Shown here in pieces: positions 33,212 through 42,209 of a stretch of 64,000 nt of DNA. The translations under genes and the position numbers were made by a program. The notes beneath the pieces were generated by a model. That model was not told the origin of the DNA, made no database searches, and was given only the letters and a program-made list of their open reading frames with translations. Every line of letters starts with the position of its first letter. The first letter of the stretch is position 1. Source of the stretch: Yoonia sp. F2084L (GTDB lineage Bacteria; Pseudomonadota; Alphaproteobacteria; Rhodobacterales; Rhodobacteraceae); assembly GCF_023015625.1 (NCBI RefSeq), contig NZ_JALKAH010000006.1, positions 124,001 through 188,000 on the forward strand, written 5' to 3'.

Positions 33212-36067
33212 TCACACACCCTCCTTGAGGTCTTCGCGGGAAGGGTCAATATCCATCGGGTGCAGGACCTGCGGTGCATCCGCCCGGCGCGCGAGCCGTG
33301 AGAAGCTTTCAAGCGACAGCATCACGGCACCCACAACGGACAGGAAAACACCCACATCAAACAGGGCCGCCGTCGCCAGCTCAAACTTCTCGAACGGCGG
33401 AATACGCACATAGGTAAAGTCAGAGGTCAGGAAGGGTTTATCCACAAACCAAGAGCCGATGCCCGTGAACCCGGCCACCAGCACACCTGCGCCAATGACG
33501 CCGTGATAGGGGTATTTCAAACGCGCCGAGGCCCAGGAAAAGCCGCTGGCCATATATTGCATCACCATCCCAATCGACACGATCAAACCGGCGATGAAAC
33601 CGCCCCCCGGTTCATTATGACCGCTGAGGAAGATGTAGAAGCCAACCATCATCACAACCGGCATCATGCCGCGCGTCAGGACCACCATCATCATCGGGTG
33701 CATATCGCCCGCGCGCGGCTGATCCGGCCTGCGGTTGAGCAGCTTTGCGCCCACAGGGCCACCCAGCAGGGTCTCGGTCAGGGCGTAAATCAACAAGGCC
33801 GCGATGCTCAGCACGATAATCTCGCCGAAGGTATCAAAACCACGGAAGTCGACCAGAATGACGTTGACCACATTGGTGCCGCCGCCGCCTTTGTAGGAAT
33901 TGGCCAGATGGAATTCGGATATCGACGACGCCACCGGATCGCGCAGCATGTAATGATAGGCCAGCGCAAAGCTTGCCAATCCACCCGCCGCCGCAACACC
34001 CACATCGCGGACCCGGCGCAGGACCGAGCTTTCAATCGGTGTGCGGTTGGGCAGGAAGTTGAGGGCCAGCAGCATCAGGATGATCGTCACCACCTCAACT
34101 GTGAACTGGGTCATCGCCAGATCAGGCGCGCTGAGGAAGACAAAACCGATGGATACCATCAGACCGACAATCCCGATCAGGATCAGCGACAGGAAGCGAT
34201 TGCGGTGCAGGAACACCATGCCAATCGTGGCCGCAACCAGCATACCCCAGCCGGAAATCAGAACCGGATCAGCCGGTTGCAGCGCGTGGGTTGGTGCGCC
34301 AATGGTGCCCGTGGTCCACGCGTAATAGCCCGCCACGACAATCGTGATCGTTCCCACAGCGGCGTAACGCGAAAACGCACCATTATGCAGCGGCAGGATC
34401 AGCGCTTGGGCCAGTTTCGCGGCGGCCTCGACGATGGTTTCAAAGATCACCTTGGCCTCGGGACGTGGGGTATTCTCCCAAATGCGCAACGCCGGGGTGA
34501 AGATCGCCAGCATCACCAAACCGCCCACAACGGCGATGATCGACATGTAAAGTGCAGGCACCAGCCCGTGCCAGATTTTCAAATGCGCCGAGGGCATTTC
34601 GGCGGCACTGCCCAGTACGGATGCGGTGACCAGTTTGACAAAGGGTTCGGCCACAAACGGGGCCACGCCGATCACAACGACAGGGATGATCAACAAGGCA
34701 GGGGGCAACCACAGGCCCGCACCGGGATCATGCGGTTTGGCCGGATAGTCATCGCGAACCGGGCCAAAGAACACATGCCCGATCAGGCGGAAACAGTAAG
34801 CGGCAGAGAAAAGCGAACCAAACGTCGCCAGAACAGGCACCAGCCACGGGCTGTTGAACAGTACCGTATGGTTGGCCTCTTCCAGCATCATTTCCTTGGA
34901 CAAAAACCCATTGAGCAGTGGGATACCCGCCATCGACAATGCAGCCAGCGACACGATCATAAAGGTGATCGGCATCAGGGTGCGCAAGCCCCCCAAGCGC
35001 CTGATATCGCGAGTATGTGCTTCGTGGTCGATGATGCCTGCGGACATGAAAAGCGCCGCTTTGAACGTCGCGTGGTTGAGGATGTGAAACACCGCCGCCA
35101 TCGCCCCAAAGGCCGTGCCAGTGCCCAACAGCATCGTGATCAGCCCCAGATGACTGACGGTTGAGAAGGCCAGCAAGGCTTTGAGGTCGTGTTTGAACAG
35201 CGCAATCACCGCGCCCAGCACCATTGTGATCAACCCGGCGCTTGTGACGATCACAAACCATTCGGGCGTGCCCGACAAAACCGGCCACATCCGTGCCATC
35301 AGGAAGATACCGGCCTTCACCATCGTGGCCGAGTGCAGATAGGCCGACACAGGCGTCGGGGCTGCCATTGCGTGCGGTAGCCAGAAGTGGAACGGGAATT
35401 GCGCAGATTTCGTGAAACAGCCCAGCAGGATCAAGATCAGCGCAGGCACATAAAGCGGATCGGCCTGAATCAATTCGCGGTTTTGCAAAATGACGCTCAG
35501 GTCATAGCTGCCCACAATCTGCCCAAGGATCAGCATGCCACCAATCATCGCAAGCCCGCCCATGCCGGTCACGGTCAGGGCCATGCGCGCACCTTGGCGG
35601 CCTTCGGGCAGATGTTTCCAATAGCCGATCAGCAGGAAGGACGATAGCGACGTCAGCTCCCAGAAAATCAACAAAAGCAGGATGTTATCGGATAGGACGA
35701 TCCCCACCATCGCGCCTTGGAACAGCAGAAGATAGGTGAAAAACTCGCCCATATGGTCCTTGCTGCTCAGATACTGGCGGGCGTAGGCGATGATCAGAAG
35801 GCCGATACCAAGGATCAGCAGGGCAAAGAAAAAGCCCAGACTATCCAGCATCAGGGTAAAGTTCAGGCCCAAAGCGGGCATCCAATCGACCCGCGCCATC
35901 ACGACATCCCCTGCCAGAATGGCGGGCAGGTTGGTCAGCAGGCCAATAAAAGCGGCCAATGTAACGGTAAACGTGACACCTGCTGTCGCAGAGCGTCCTG
36001 CGGCATTCATCAACCCCGGCAGCAAAGCACCAAAGAAAGGCAAGGCGACAATAAAAAAGAGGGACAC
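33212..36067 (-). CDS. mrpA: Mrp antiporter fused subunits A and B
   Basis: About 951 residues. The N-terminal 500 residues are a NuoL-like translocating domain (FPFHFWLPHAMAAPTPVSAYLHSATMVKAG, cited in part: HAMAAPTPVSAYLHSAT). An MrpA-specific middle and a C-terminal MrpB domain (MMMVVLTRGMMPVVMMVGFY, GHNEPGGGFIAGL) follow. The A-B fusion is usual in alphaproteobacteria (PhaAB). I favour GTG 36067, seven bases after AGGAG; GTG 36073 abuts the ribosome binding site. It leads the operon, and the promoter should lie in 36074-36300. Role: Na+/K+ and pH homeostasis in a salt-water lifestyle. Confidence 0.94.
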   Translation of the reverse strand: MSLFFIVALPFFGALLPGLMNAAGRSATAGVTFTVTLAAFIGLLTNLPAILAGDVVMARVDWMPALGLNFTLMLDSLGFFFALLILGIGLLIIAYARQYLSSKDHMGEFFTYLLLFQGAMVGIVLSDNILLLLIFWELTSLSSFLLIGYWKHLPEGRQGARMALTVTGMGGLAMIGGMLILGQIVGSYDLSVILQNRELIQADPLYVPALILILLGCFTKSAQFPFHFWLPHAMAAPTPVSAYLHSATMVKAGIFLMARMWPVLSGTPEWFVIVTSAGLITMVLGAVIALFKHDLKALLAFSTVSHLGLITMLLGTGTAFGAMAAVFHILNHATFKAALFMSAGIIDHEAHTRDIRRLGGLRTLMPITFMIVSLAALSMAGIPLLNGFLSKEMMLEEANHTVLFNSPWLVPVLATFGSLFSAAYCFRLIGHVFFGPVRDDYPAKPHDPGAGLWLPPALLIIPVVVIGVAPFVAEPFVKLVTASVLGSAAEMPSAHLKIWHGLVPALYMSIIAVVGGLVMLAIFTPALRIWENTPRPEAKVIFETIVEAAAKLAQALILPLHNGAFSRYAAVGTITIVVAGYYAWTTGTIGAPTHALQPADPVLISGWGMLVAATIGMVFLHRNRFLSLILIGIVGLMVSIGFVFLSAPDLAMTQFTVEVVTIILMLLALNFLPNRTPIESSVLRRVRDVGVAAAGGLASFALAYHYMLRDPVASSISEFHLANSYKGGGGTNVVNVILVDFRGFDTFGEIIVLSIAALLIYALTETLLGGPVGAKLLNRRPDQPRAGDMHPMMMVVLTRGMMPVVMMVGFYIFLSGHNEPGGGFIAGLIVSIGMVMQYMASGFSWASARLKYPYHGVIGAGVLVAGFTGIGSWFVDKPFLTSDFTYVRIPPFEKFELATAALFDVGVFLSVVGAVMLSLESFSRLARRADAPQVLHPMDIDPSREDLKEGV

Positions 36068-36299
36068 GAACACTCCTGCGCGGCTAGTTTTGCCAATTTG
36101 CGCAGAAGTTTACCAAAGTTGCAAAAGGTGAAATGCGTTTTTTGCTCTGCGGCAAGTAAGTTACGCGGCAGGCCGGGGTTCAAAAACGGGAAATCTTGTG
36201 GTGTGGAGGTACCAGATAATTGGCGCAGCGTACGCTGTTTTCCGCATTGTAACCCTATGCACTACTGGCACAAACCACTGATATGTCGTGAAAACGCCG

Positions 36300-36334
36300 C
36301 TGATGGCGTGAATTTAATGGGCCCTGACCCTAGG
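36300..36334 (+). repeat. Copy 3 of the ATGGG-N2-CTGACCCTA repeat (putative IS end)
   Basis: This copy matches 1954-1988 at 31 of 35 bases. The final CTA at 36330-36332 is, on the minus strand, the TAG stop of matB. A small inverted repeat (CGCC and GGCG) overlaps its left end. The IS body, if it existed, would lie to the left in the 36074-36300 gap; no transposase coding is seen there. Confidence 0.5.
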
Positions 36335-37847
36335 TCGTAGAGAATATCTCACGATAGCGATCGCGCAGCACGTTCTTCTGGACCTTCCCCATCGTATTGC
36401 GGGGAAGCTCGTCGATCACAATCAGTTCGCGCGGGTGTTTGAAACGGGCGAGTTTGTCACGCACGGCGTCAGCGATTGCATCCGTTTGAGGCGTTGCACC
36501 CGGTTCTGCTACCAGAACACCCAAAACCGTTTCGCCAAAATCTGCATGGGGCACCCCTATCACGGCACTTTCAAGCACGCCGGGCTGCGCATCCAGAACC
36601 AGTTCAATCTCTTTGGGGTAGATGTTGTAACCGCCCGATATAATCAGATCCTTGTCGCGCCCAACGATGTGAACATACCCGTCATCGTCAATGCGCCCCA
36701 GGTCACCCGTGATAAAGAAACCATTGGCCCGTAGTTCTTCCGCGGTCTTTTCCGGCATTTGCCAATAGCCTTGGAACACATTCGGGCCACGCACCTCGAT
36801 CACGCCAACCTCACCTTGTGGCAGCTCTGCACCGCTCTTGGGGTCGCATACTTTCAGGTCCACCCCCGGCAGCGGAAAACCTACCGTCCCGGCCCGGCGT
36901 TCGCCCTCATAAGGGTTTGAGGTGTTCATGTTGGTTTCGGTCATGCCGTAGCGTTCAAGGATACGGTGCCCGGTGCGCGCCTCAAACTGAACATGCGTCT
37001 CTGCCAAAAGAGGGGCAGAACCGGAAATAAACAACCGCATGTCCCGCACCAGATTGCGGGTGAACCCGTCATCATCCAGAAGGCGCGTATAAAATGTTGG
37101 CACCCCCATCATCGCCGTGGCCATCGGTAGCTTTTCAATCATCGCATCGGTGTCGAACTTCGGCAGGAAGATCATCGCACCGCCAGCAATCAGCGTCACG
37201 TTCGTCGCCACAAAAAGCCCATGCGTGTGAAAAATCGGCAACGCATGCAGCAAGACGTCGTCGGCCGTGAACCGCCAGTGTTCCGCCAGCGTGCGAGCGT
37301 TTGAAAGAAGGTTGGCCTGCGTCAGCATTGCGCCTTTTGATCGGCCCGTTGTGCCCGATGTATAAAGAAACGCCGCCAGATCATCAGCCCCGCGCGCCAC
37401 GGTCGGGTAGGTGTCGGGCTGGCTCTTGGCCTGATCCATCAGGCGACCGGTGCCATCGCCGTTCAGCGTCAGCAGCTGTGCGCCAAGCCGGTCGGCCACC
37501 GGTTGCAGCCCGTCTGCGCCAGCACCGTCGCAGACAACCATCCGTGCGCCGCTATTTTCGATAAAGTAGGTCAGTTCATCGACCGTATAGGCCGTATTCA
37601 GCGGCAGAAACACAAGCCCGGCCTGTGCGCAGGCGGCGTAAAGCGCCAAGGCTTCCGGCGACTTCGCCACCTGTGCGGCAAGGCGGTCACCCGGTTGAAG
37701 ACCCGCTTTGGTCAGCACATGTGCGATGCGGGCCGCCATTGCCAAAAATCCGGCATGTGTGATCGTACCCCCATCCGGCAAATGAAGAAACGGCGTGATC
37801 TTACCAGCGTGGATGCCAAAAAGCGTGTCGTAGAGTGGATTTGTCAT
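36330..37847 (-). CDS. matB: Malonyl-CoA synthetase (malonate-CoA ligase)
   Basis: 505 residues from ATG 37847, an ANL-superfamily ligase that makes malonyl-CoA from malonate, ATP and CoA. Motifs: AMP-binding LYTSGTTGRSKGAML near 160, ERYGMTETNMNTSNP near 300, ITGDLGRIDDDGYVHIVGR near 390 and the C-terminal catalytic Lys in RNTMGKVQKNVL. It follows malonyl-CoA decarboxylase and the TRAP genes, giving a full malonate route to acetyl-CoA. The TAG stop is part of the repeat at 36317-36332, so the last few residues may have been changed by an insertion. Confidence 0.93.
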   Translation of the reverse strand: MTNPLYDTLFGIHAGKITPFLHLPDGGTITHAGFLAMAARIAHVLTKAGLQPGDRLAAQVAKSPEALALYAACAQAGLVFLPLNTAYTVDELTYFIENSGARMVVCDGAGADGLQPVADRLGAQLLTLNGDGTGRLMDQAKSQPDTYPTVARGADDLAAFLYTSGTTGRSKGAMLTQANLLSNARTLAEHWRFTADDVLLHALPIFHTHGLFVATNVTLIAGGAMIFLPKFDTDAMIEKLPMATAMMGVPTFYTRLLDDDGFTRNLVRDMRLFISGSAPLLAETHVQFEARTGHRILERYGMTETNMNTSNPYEGERRAGTVGFPLPGVDLKVCDPKSGAELPQGEVGVIEVRGPNVFQGYWQMPEKTAEELRANGFFITGDLGRIDDDGYVHIVGRDKDLIISGGYNIYPKEIELVLDAQPGVLESAVIGVPHADFGETVLGVLVAEPGATPQTDAIADAVRDKLARFKHPRELIVIDELPRNTMGKVQKNVLRDRYREIFSTT

Positions 37848-37863
37848 ATTAGATGTCGTTTCC

Positions 37864-39111
37864 TCAGGCTGCGGCGTTCCGAGCAGCGGCTGCCAGCGCG
37901 CGTACTTCAGCCGAGGCGGCGATCGCGTGATCGACCGCAAAACGTTCGTGGTTTTGCGATACTCTTGCAAGGTCATACAGATAATTGACCATCGCGCCGC
38001 GCGATTGGGCAATACCCTTTTCCGACATATCTGCGTTGGCGCTGACCTGATGGATCAGCGCACCGTTTCCAAGGTGGAAGCGGGCGACAGGGTCACGCGG
38101 CAGACCATCGCGCTGTTTGACGTCCAGCAGGTAGTAGGCGGCGAGGCTGCGAATGCGTTCGTCATCGTCGGGTTTGGCAAGGACATCGTTTTCGGCCAGC
38201 CAATCAGCCAGCCCCGGAATGGGCGACAGTGTCACGAAAGTCTTTAGCCCCGGCAGTTCCATAGCAAGGTCGGCAGCGACCTGTTTGATCAGTGAGTTTC
38301 CGAACGAAATGCTGGCCAGTCCCGCCTGACAATTCGAGATTGAATAAAAGACAGCCGTGTCAGCGGCTTCTGCCTCGATCATCTTACGGCTTTCGGCAAG
38401 CACGCCTTGAACCGAAACTGTCACGCCTTGCGTCAGGGCGACCTCGACGAAAATCAGTGGCTCGTCTGGTATGGCGGGATGGAAGAATGCAAAACAGCGC
38501 CGGTCAGACGGTTCAAGGCGCCGACGCAGGTCGTCCCAACTGTCGATCTGATGGACCGCCTCATAAGCGATAATCTTATCCAGAATATGCGCCGGGCTTT
38601 GCCAGTTGATGGGGCGCAGCACCAAAAACCCACGGTTGAACCAACTGGCGAAAAGGTGGCGAAAATCAATGTCGAGCGCTTGCAACGCATCAACACCACG
38701 CCCCAGACGCAGCAGATCAGCGCGCATCGCAACAAGCGCGCCGGTGGCCCCCGGCACCTGATTAAGGCGCCGGATCAGCTCTTGGCGTGGTGGTTCGGCG
38801 GCCTGCATGAACGCGCGGTAAGTGGCCTTGGTATGCGCTGCCTCATAGGCCTCTAACGCCTGATGCACGTCAGGCGCATTGATGTTCATGTCGCGGGCAA
38901 GGTGATGGAAAAAGGCCAGTTTGGCATCATCATCCATTTCGTCATAGCGGCTCAGAAGGTTGCGCGCGACCGTCGTGCCTGACACCTCGCCTGACGCACC
39001 AATCAGATCGGTCGTCAAATCTGCAATTGGCCGGTCATCGCGCTGCCCGGCCCGGCCCGGCCGCAAGCGTCTTTCAAACACTGTCGAAAGAAGATCAGCC
39101 AGAAGGGTCAT
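37864..39111 (-). CDS. matA: Malonyl-CoA decarboxylase
   Basis: 415 residues from ATG 39111, normal for bacterial MCD. It contains the family core CQAGLASISFGNSLIKQV, then LKTFVTLSPIPGL, and an N-terminal helical domain with FFHHLARDMNINAPDV. It decarboxylates malonyl-CoA to acetyl-CoA in the cytosol. The start overlaps the TRAP permease stop (ATGA at 39111-39108), and matB starts 16 bases after its stop. Assignment is firm from sequence and context. Confidence 0.93.
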   Translation of the reverse strand: MTLLADLLSTVFERRLRPGRAGQRDDRPIADLTTDLIGASGEVSGTTVARNLLSRYDEMDDDAKLAFFHHLARDMNINAPDVHQALEAYEAAHTKATYRAFMQAAEPPRQELIRRLNQVPGATGALVAMRADLLRLGRGVDALQALDIDFRHLFASWFNRGFLVLRPINWQSPAHILDKIIAYEAVHQIDSWDDLRRRLEPSDRRCFAFFHPAIPDEPLIFVEVALTQGVTVSVQGVLAESRKMIEAEAADTAVFYSISNCQAGLASISFGNSLIKQVAADLAMELPGLKTFVTLSPIPGLADWLAENDVLAKPDDDERIRSLAAYYLLDVKQRDGLPRDPVARFHLGNGALIHQVSANADMSEKGIAQSRGAMVNYLYDLARVSQNHERFAVDHAIAASAEVRALAAAARNAAA

Positions 39112-40424
39112 ATCGTCGGTCCCATCACGGCGTCCGGAAGCCATGTCGCAATACCCGGAAAGATGCACAGCAGAATGATCGCCACAACCATGCAGGCAAC
39201 ATAAGGCAGTGAGCCCATCAGAATGGTCTTGAGTTTGATATCCGGCGCAATGCCGTTGATGACATAAAGGTTCAGACCCACAGGCGGCGAGATCAGCCCG
39301 ATTTCCATGTTGATAGTCAGGATTACGGCAAACCAGATCGGGTCAAATCCTGCCGTCGTGATGATTGGCAGCAGGATGGGTGCGGCCATCAGGATCACAG
39401 CAACTGGCGGCAAAAAGAAACCGGCAATCAGCAAAAAGACGTTCACCGCCCCCATCAGCACCCAAGGGTTTACATCCAGTGTGCCAATCCAGGCTGCGAT
39501 GGACTGCGTGATGAAAAGCGATGACAGCATATAGCTGAACACGCCTGCCGCTGCGATGATAAACAGGATCATCACCGACTCTTTGGTACTGTCGCGCAGC
39601 ACGACCCAAAGGTCCTTGGGGTTCCACAGCCTGTAGATCACCATCGCGATAACCAGACACAAAAGCGCGCCAACGGCTGCGGTCTCGGATGGTGTCGCAA
39701 TGCCCCCATACATCGCATAAAGCACGCCGATGATGATCGCCAGGAACGGCAGAACACGCGGCAGGATCTCGAATTTTTCACGCCACGTGTAGGTGGTCGA
39801 AGACAGCACATCCATATTGCCCGACCGCCATGTCGAATAAAGCGACCACGCCATAAAGAGGCCGACCAGCATCAGGCCGGGAAAGACACCGGCAAGAAAC
39901 AAGCGACCAATCGAGGTCTCGGTGGCGATGCCGTAAACGATCATCGTGACAGACGGAGGGATCAGGATACCCAGCGTGCCGCCCGCCGCGATAGACCCCG
40001 CCGCGACCCCATCAGGATAGCCGCGCTTGCGCATCTCGGGGATGCCCATCTTGCCGATGGCTGCACATGTTGCCGGGCTTGATCCCGACATGGCCGAAAA
40101 CAGCGCGCAGGCACCAAGGTTTGAAATGACAAGCCCGCCGGGCACACGGGTCAGCCAGCGTTCCAGCGCCTCATAAAGATCCGCGCCCGCTCGCGTCGAT
40201 GCAATGGACGATCCCATGATGATAAACATCGGGATCGACAGAAGGGCGAAATTGTTGAGCTTGCCGAACAAAATCTCGGGCATCAGTTCCAACGACCGCA
40301 TGCCGTCAAAGATGATCAGGAACCCGGCCGAGACAACCAGCAGCCCAAGGGCCACCGAAATGCCGGAAAACAATATCAGGATCGTGAAAATGGCGACCAA
40401 AGCGCCCAACAACAGCGGATCCAT
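39108..40424 (-). CDS. matM: TRAP transporter large permease, malonate type
   Basis: 438 residues from ATG 40424, a DctM-family inner membrane protein with about 12 helices. Typical stretches are FALLSIPMFIIMGSSIA, GSSPATCAAIGKMGIPEMRK and AAGGTLGILIPPSVTMIVYG. It works with the small permease and periplasmic binding protein to import a dicarboxylate using the ion gradient. Malonate is inferred from the downstream decarboxylase and ligase. The gene order P-Q-M-A-B equals, from memory, the malonate operon of Sinorhizobium. Start and stop overlap its neighbours. Confidence 0.9.
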   Translation of the reverse strand: MDPLLLGALVAIFTILILFSGISVALGLLVVSAGFLIIFDGMRSLELMPEILFGKLNNFALLSIPMFIIMGSSIASTRAGADLYEALERWLTRVPGGLVISNLGACALFSAMSGSSPATCAAIGKMGIPEMRKRGYPDGVAAGSIAAGGTLGILIPPSVTMIVYGIATETSIGRLFLAGVFPGLMLVGLFMAWSLYSTWRSGNMDVLSSTTYTWREKFEILPRVLPFLAIIIGVLYAMYGGIATPSETAAVGALLCLVIAMVIYRLWNPKDLWVVLRDSTKESVMILFIIAAAGVFSYMLSSLFITQSIAAWIGTLDVNPWVLMGAVNVFLLIAGFFLPPVAVILMAAPILLPIITTAGFDPIWFAVILTINMEIGLISPPVGLNLYVINGIAPDIKLKTILMGSLPYVACMVVAIILLCIFPGIATWLPDAVMGPTI

Positions 40425-41008
40425 CAGAGTTCCCCCGCCGTGCGGGAAGCAAGCCCGTCGTCGTTTCCAAGGCCGAAAGGGTCCTCGATGCCAAGCAGCA
40501 CGGCAACCAGATCGGCAATCAGTTGCAGCATCAAAAGGGCAAATCCGACAGGCAGCGCCAGATAAGGTATCCACAAACGCACACCCCAGACCGTGTCCGA
40601 GCGCCAGTTACGGTCCCAGGCAAAGTGCCAGTATTCATAGCCATAGTAGAGCATCACGCCGACGATTATGATCGACATCGACATGGTGAATACGAACAGA
40701 GCAAACCGCGCCTTAGGTGCCAGCCAGATCGGCACAAGATCGACATTCACATGCCCGCGCAGATGCTGCACGTAGGGCAGCCCCAGAAGGGTGGCAGCAA
40801 TGACAAGGTAAATCACTGCTTCAGTCTGCCAGATGGTCGACCCGTTCAACACAAAGCGGATGAAAATCATCTGGCAAGTGATGGCGACGGCAGCCACGAT
40901 CATCGCAGCAGATGTCCATCCCGCCAAAGTGGAAATCGCTGCCACAAACCGCAAGAAACGGTTGTTACCGGTCTGCGCAACAGCGGTGCTTAGGTTGCCT
41001 GCCACCAT
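40424..41008 (-). CDS. matQ: TRAP transporter small permease, malonate type
   Basis: 194 residues, four helices, DctQ family: FVLNGSTIWQTEAVIYLVIA, LPYVQHLRGHVNVDLVP. ATG 41008 has GGAGG upstream. It is coupled to the large permease by a TGATG overlap at 40424. A GC-rich hairpin separates it from the binding protein gene. Confidence 0.9.
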   Translation of the reverse strand: MVAGNLSTAVAQTGNNRFLRFVAAISTLAGWTSAAMIVAAVAITCQMIFIRFVLNGSTIWQTEAVIYLVIAATLLGLPYVQHLRGHVNVDLVPIWLAPKARFALFVFTMSMSIIIVGVMLYYGYEYWHFAWDRNWRSDTVWGVRLWIPYLALPVGFALLMLQLIADLVAVLLGIEDPFGLGNDDGLASRTAGEL

Positions 41009-41034
41009 AGCCTCCTGATTTTATTTGAAGAATA

Positions 41035-41054
41035 GGGCGGCGCAATCGCCGCCC
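41035..41054 (-). terminator. Intercistronic hairpin between the TRAP binding protein and permeases
   Basis: Perfect eight-base arms GGGCGGCG and CGCCGCCC around a four-base loop, followed on the minus strand by TATTCTT. It lies between matP and matQ. Such hairpins often let the periplasmic binding protein be made in excess by partial termination or by protecting the upstream mRNA. Confidence 0.6.
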
Positions 41055-41064
41055 TTGGGTGCCA

Positions 41065-42054
41065 TCACTCCACGGACAGTGCCAGATCAAGCAGTTCCTG
41101 ACCATCAGGCGTGTCTTCGATGAACGCCTTGTAAGACGTCTCTTGCGCCAGCGCGCGCCAAGCGTTGAAGTCTTCTTCGGACATTTCAGCGATTTCAACG
41201 CCGGCTTGTTCAAAGACTTCGCGGCTGGCCGCATCTTCTTTCTTGGCTTCTTCAAGATAGAAGGCTTCGGCGATGGCCGCGCCGTCCAACAGCGCCTGCT
41301 GCTGTTCTGCGGTCAGTCCGTCAAACGTTGATTTGTTGATCAGCAGCGGTTGATACATGAACCACAACGCGTAGTCACCCGCTGGGGTATAGCAGGATAC
41401 CTGTTCATAGATGCGGTAGCTGACAAAGGATGACGACGACGTATTCGCGGCGTCCAGAACGCCTGTCTGCATTGCATTGTAGATCTCTGAAGACGCCATC
41501 GAGGCAATGGACGCCCCCGCACCTGCCAACATCTGCTCAAACGCGCGGCCCGCCGCACGGGTCTGCAAGCCAGCCATGTCGTCAGGCGAGGTGATGCAGG
41601 TTTCCTTGCCAGCAAAGCCCCCGGCAAGATAGCCATGGACAAGCACCATCACGTCGTCTTCCGCCATCTTTTCCTCGATCGCTTCCATGAACGGGCTTTC
41701 GTTCAGGCGTGCGGCGTGGTCATGGTTCTTCACCAATCCCGGCATCAGGGTCAGGTTAAATGCGGGTTGCAGACCGCCAGCATAGGACAATGGCAGCACT
41801 GTCATATCAAGCTGACCACGCGACAGCGGCGTGTATTGCTCGCGCGCTTTGAACAAGGATTGTGTCGGGAAAATGCGAATGTCGAGCCCGACATCGGCTG
41901 CGGCAACCTCGTCTGCGACGATCTGCGCGACCTGATGGCGTATGTCATTGTCAGACCATTGATGTGACAGGCGAAGTGACTGTGCCTGCAATGATGTCGC
42001 GGAGACAGCCATCATGGCAACAGCCGCTATCGTCGCTGTAAAAGCGGTTTTCAT
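41065..42054 (-). CDS. matP: TRAP transporter periplasmic binding protein, malonate type
   Basis: 329 residues, DctP family, with signal peptide MKTAFTATIAAVAMMAVSAT ending at LQA. The ligand-binding Arg region is seen in GLQTRAAGRAFEQML, followed by MASSEIYNAMQTGVLDAAN. It binds the substrate in the periplasm and delivers it to the MatQM permease. It is the first gene of the malonate operon, divergent from the GntR gene, with a TTGTATACAA operator 80 bases upstream. Malonate is inferred from context. Confidence 0.9.
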   Translation of the reverse strand: MKTAFTATIAAVAMMAVSATSLQAQSLRLSHQWSDNDIRHQVAQIVADEVAAADVGLDIRIFPTQSLFKAREQYTPLSRGQLDMTVLPLSYAGGLQPAFNLTLMPGLVKNHDHAARLNESPFMEAIEEKMAEDDVMVLVHGYLAGGFAGKETCITSPDDMAGLQTRAAGRAFEQMLAGAGASIASMASSEIYNAMQTGVLDAANTSSSSFVSYRIYEQVSCYTPAGDYALWFMYQPLLINKSTFDGLTAEQQQALLDGAAIAEAFYLEEAKKEDAASREVFEQAGVEIAEMSEEDFNAWRALAQETSYKAFIEDTPDGQELLDLALSVE

Positions 42055-42133
42055 GGTATTTCCTCCCTTGATGGCACTCAGTAAGCGCCGATGGAGTATT
42101 TGTTGACCTTACGGTAATACATAGTCAAGTTTT

Positions 42134-42143
42134 TTGTATACAA
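42134..42143. promoter_or_regulatory. Probable GntR (MatR) operator
   Basis: The perfect palindrome TTGTATACAA lies between the divergent matP and GntR genes. A partial copy, GTATACA at 42171-42177, follows about 35 bases on. From memory, the MatR operator of Rhizobium malonate genes has the same TTGTA/TACAA centre. Position suits repression of both promoters, released by malonate. Confidence 0.65.
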
Positions 42144-42209
42144 GATCGAACTGTGTGTATTATTTGTAAGGTATACAGGATGTATCTGGGTCGCGAAGGA
42201 GCACCGACA

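Noticed and set aside
33503-35164. 553-residue plus-strand frame opposite mrpA
   Set aside because: Very rich in His, Gln, Arg and Asp, the antisense of a membrane protein; the minus strand encodes clear MrpA motifs.
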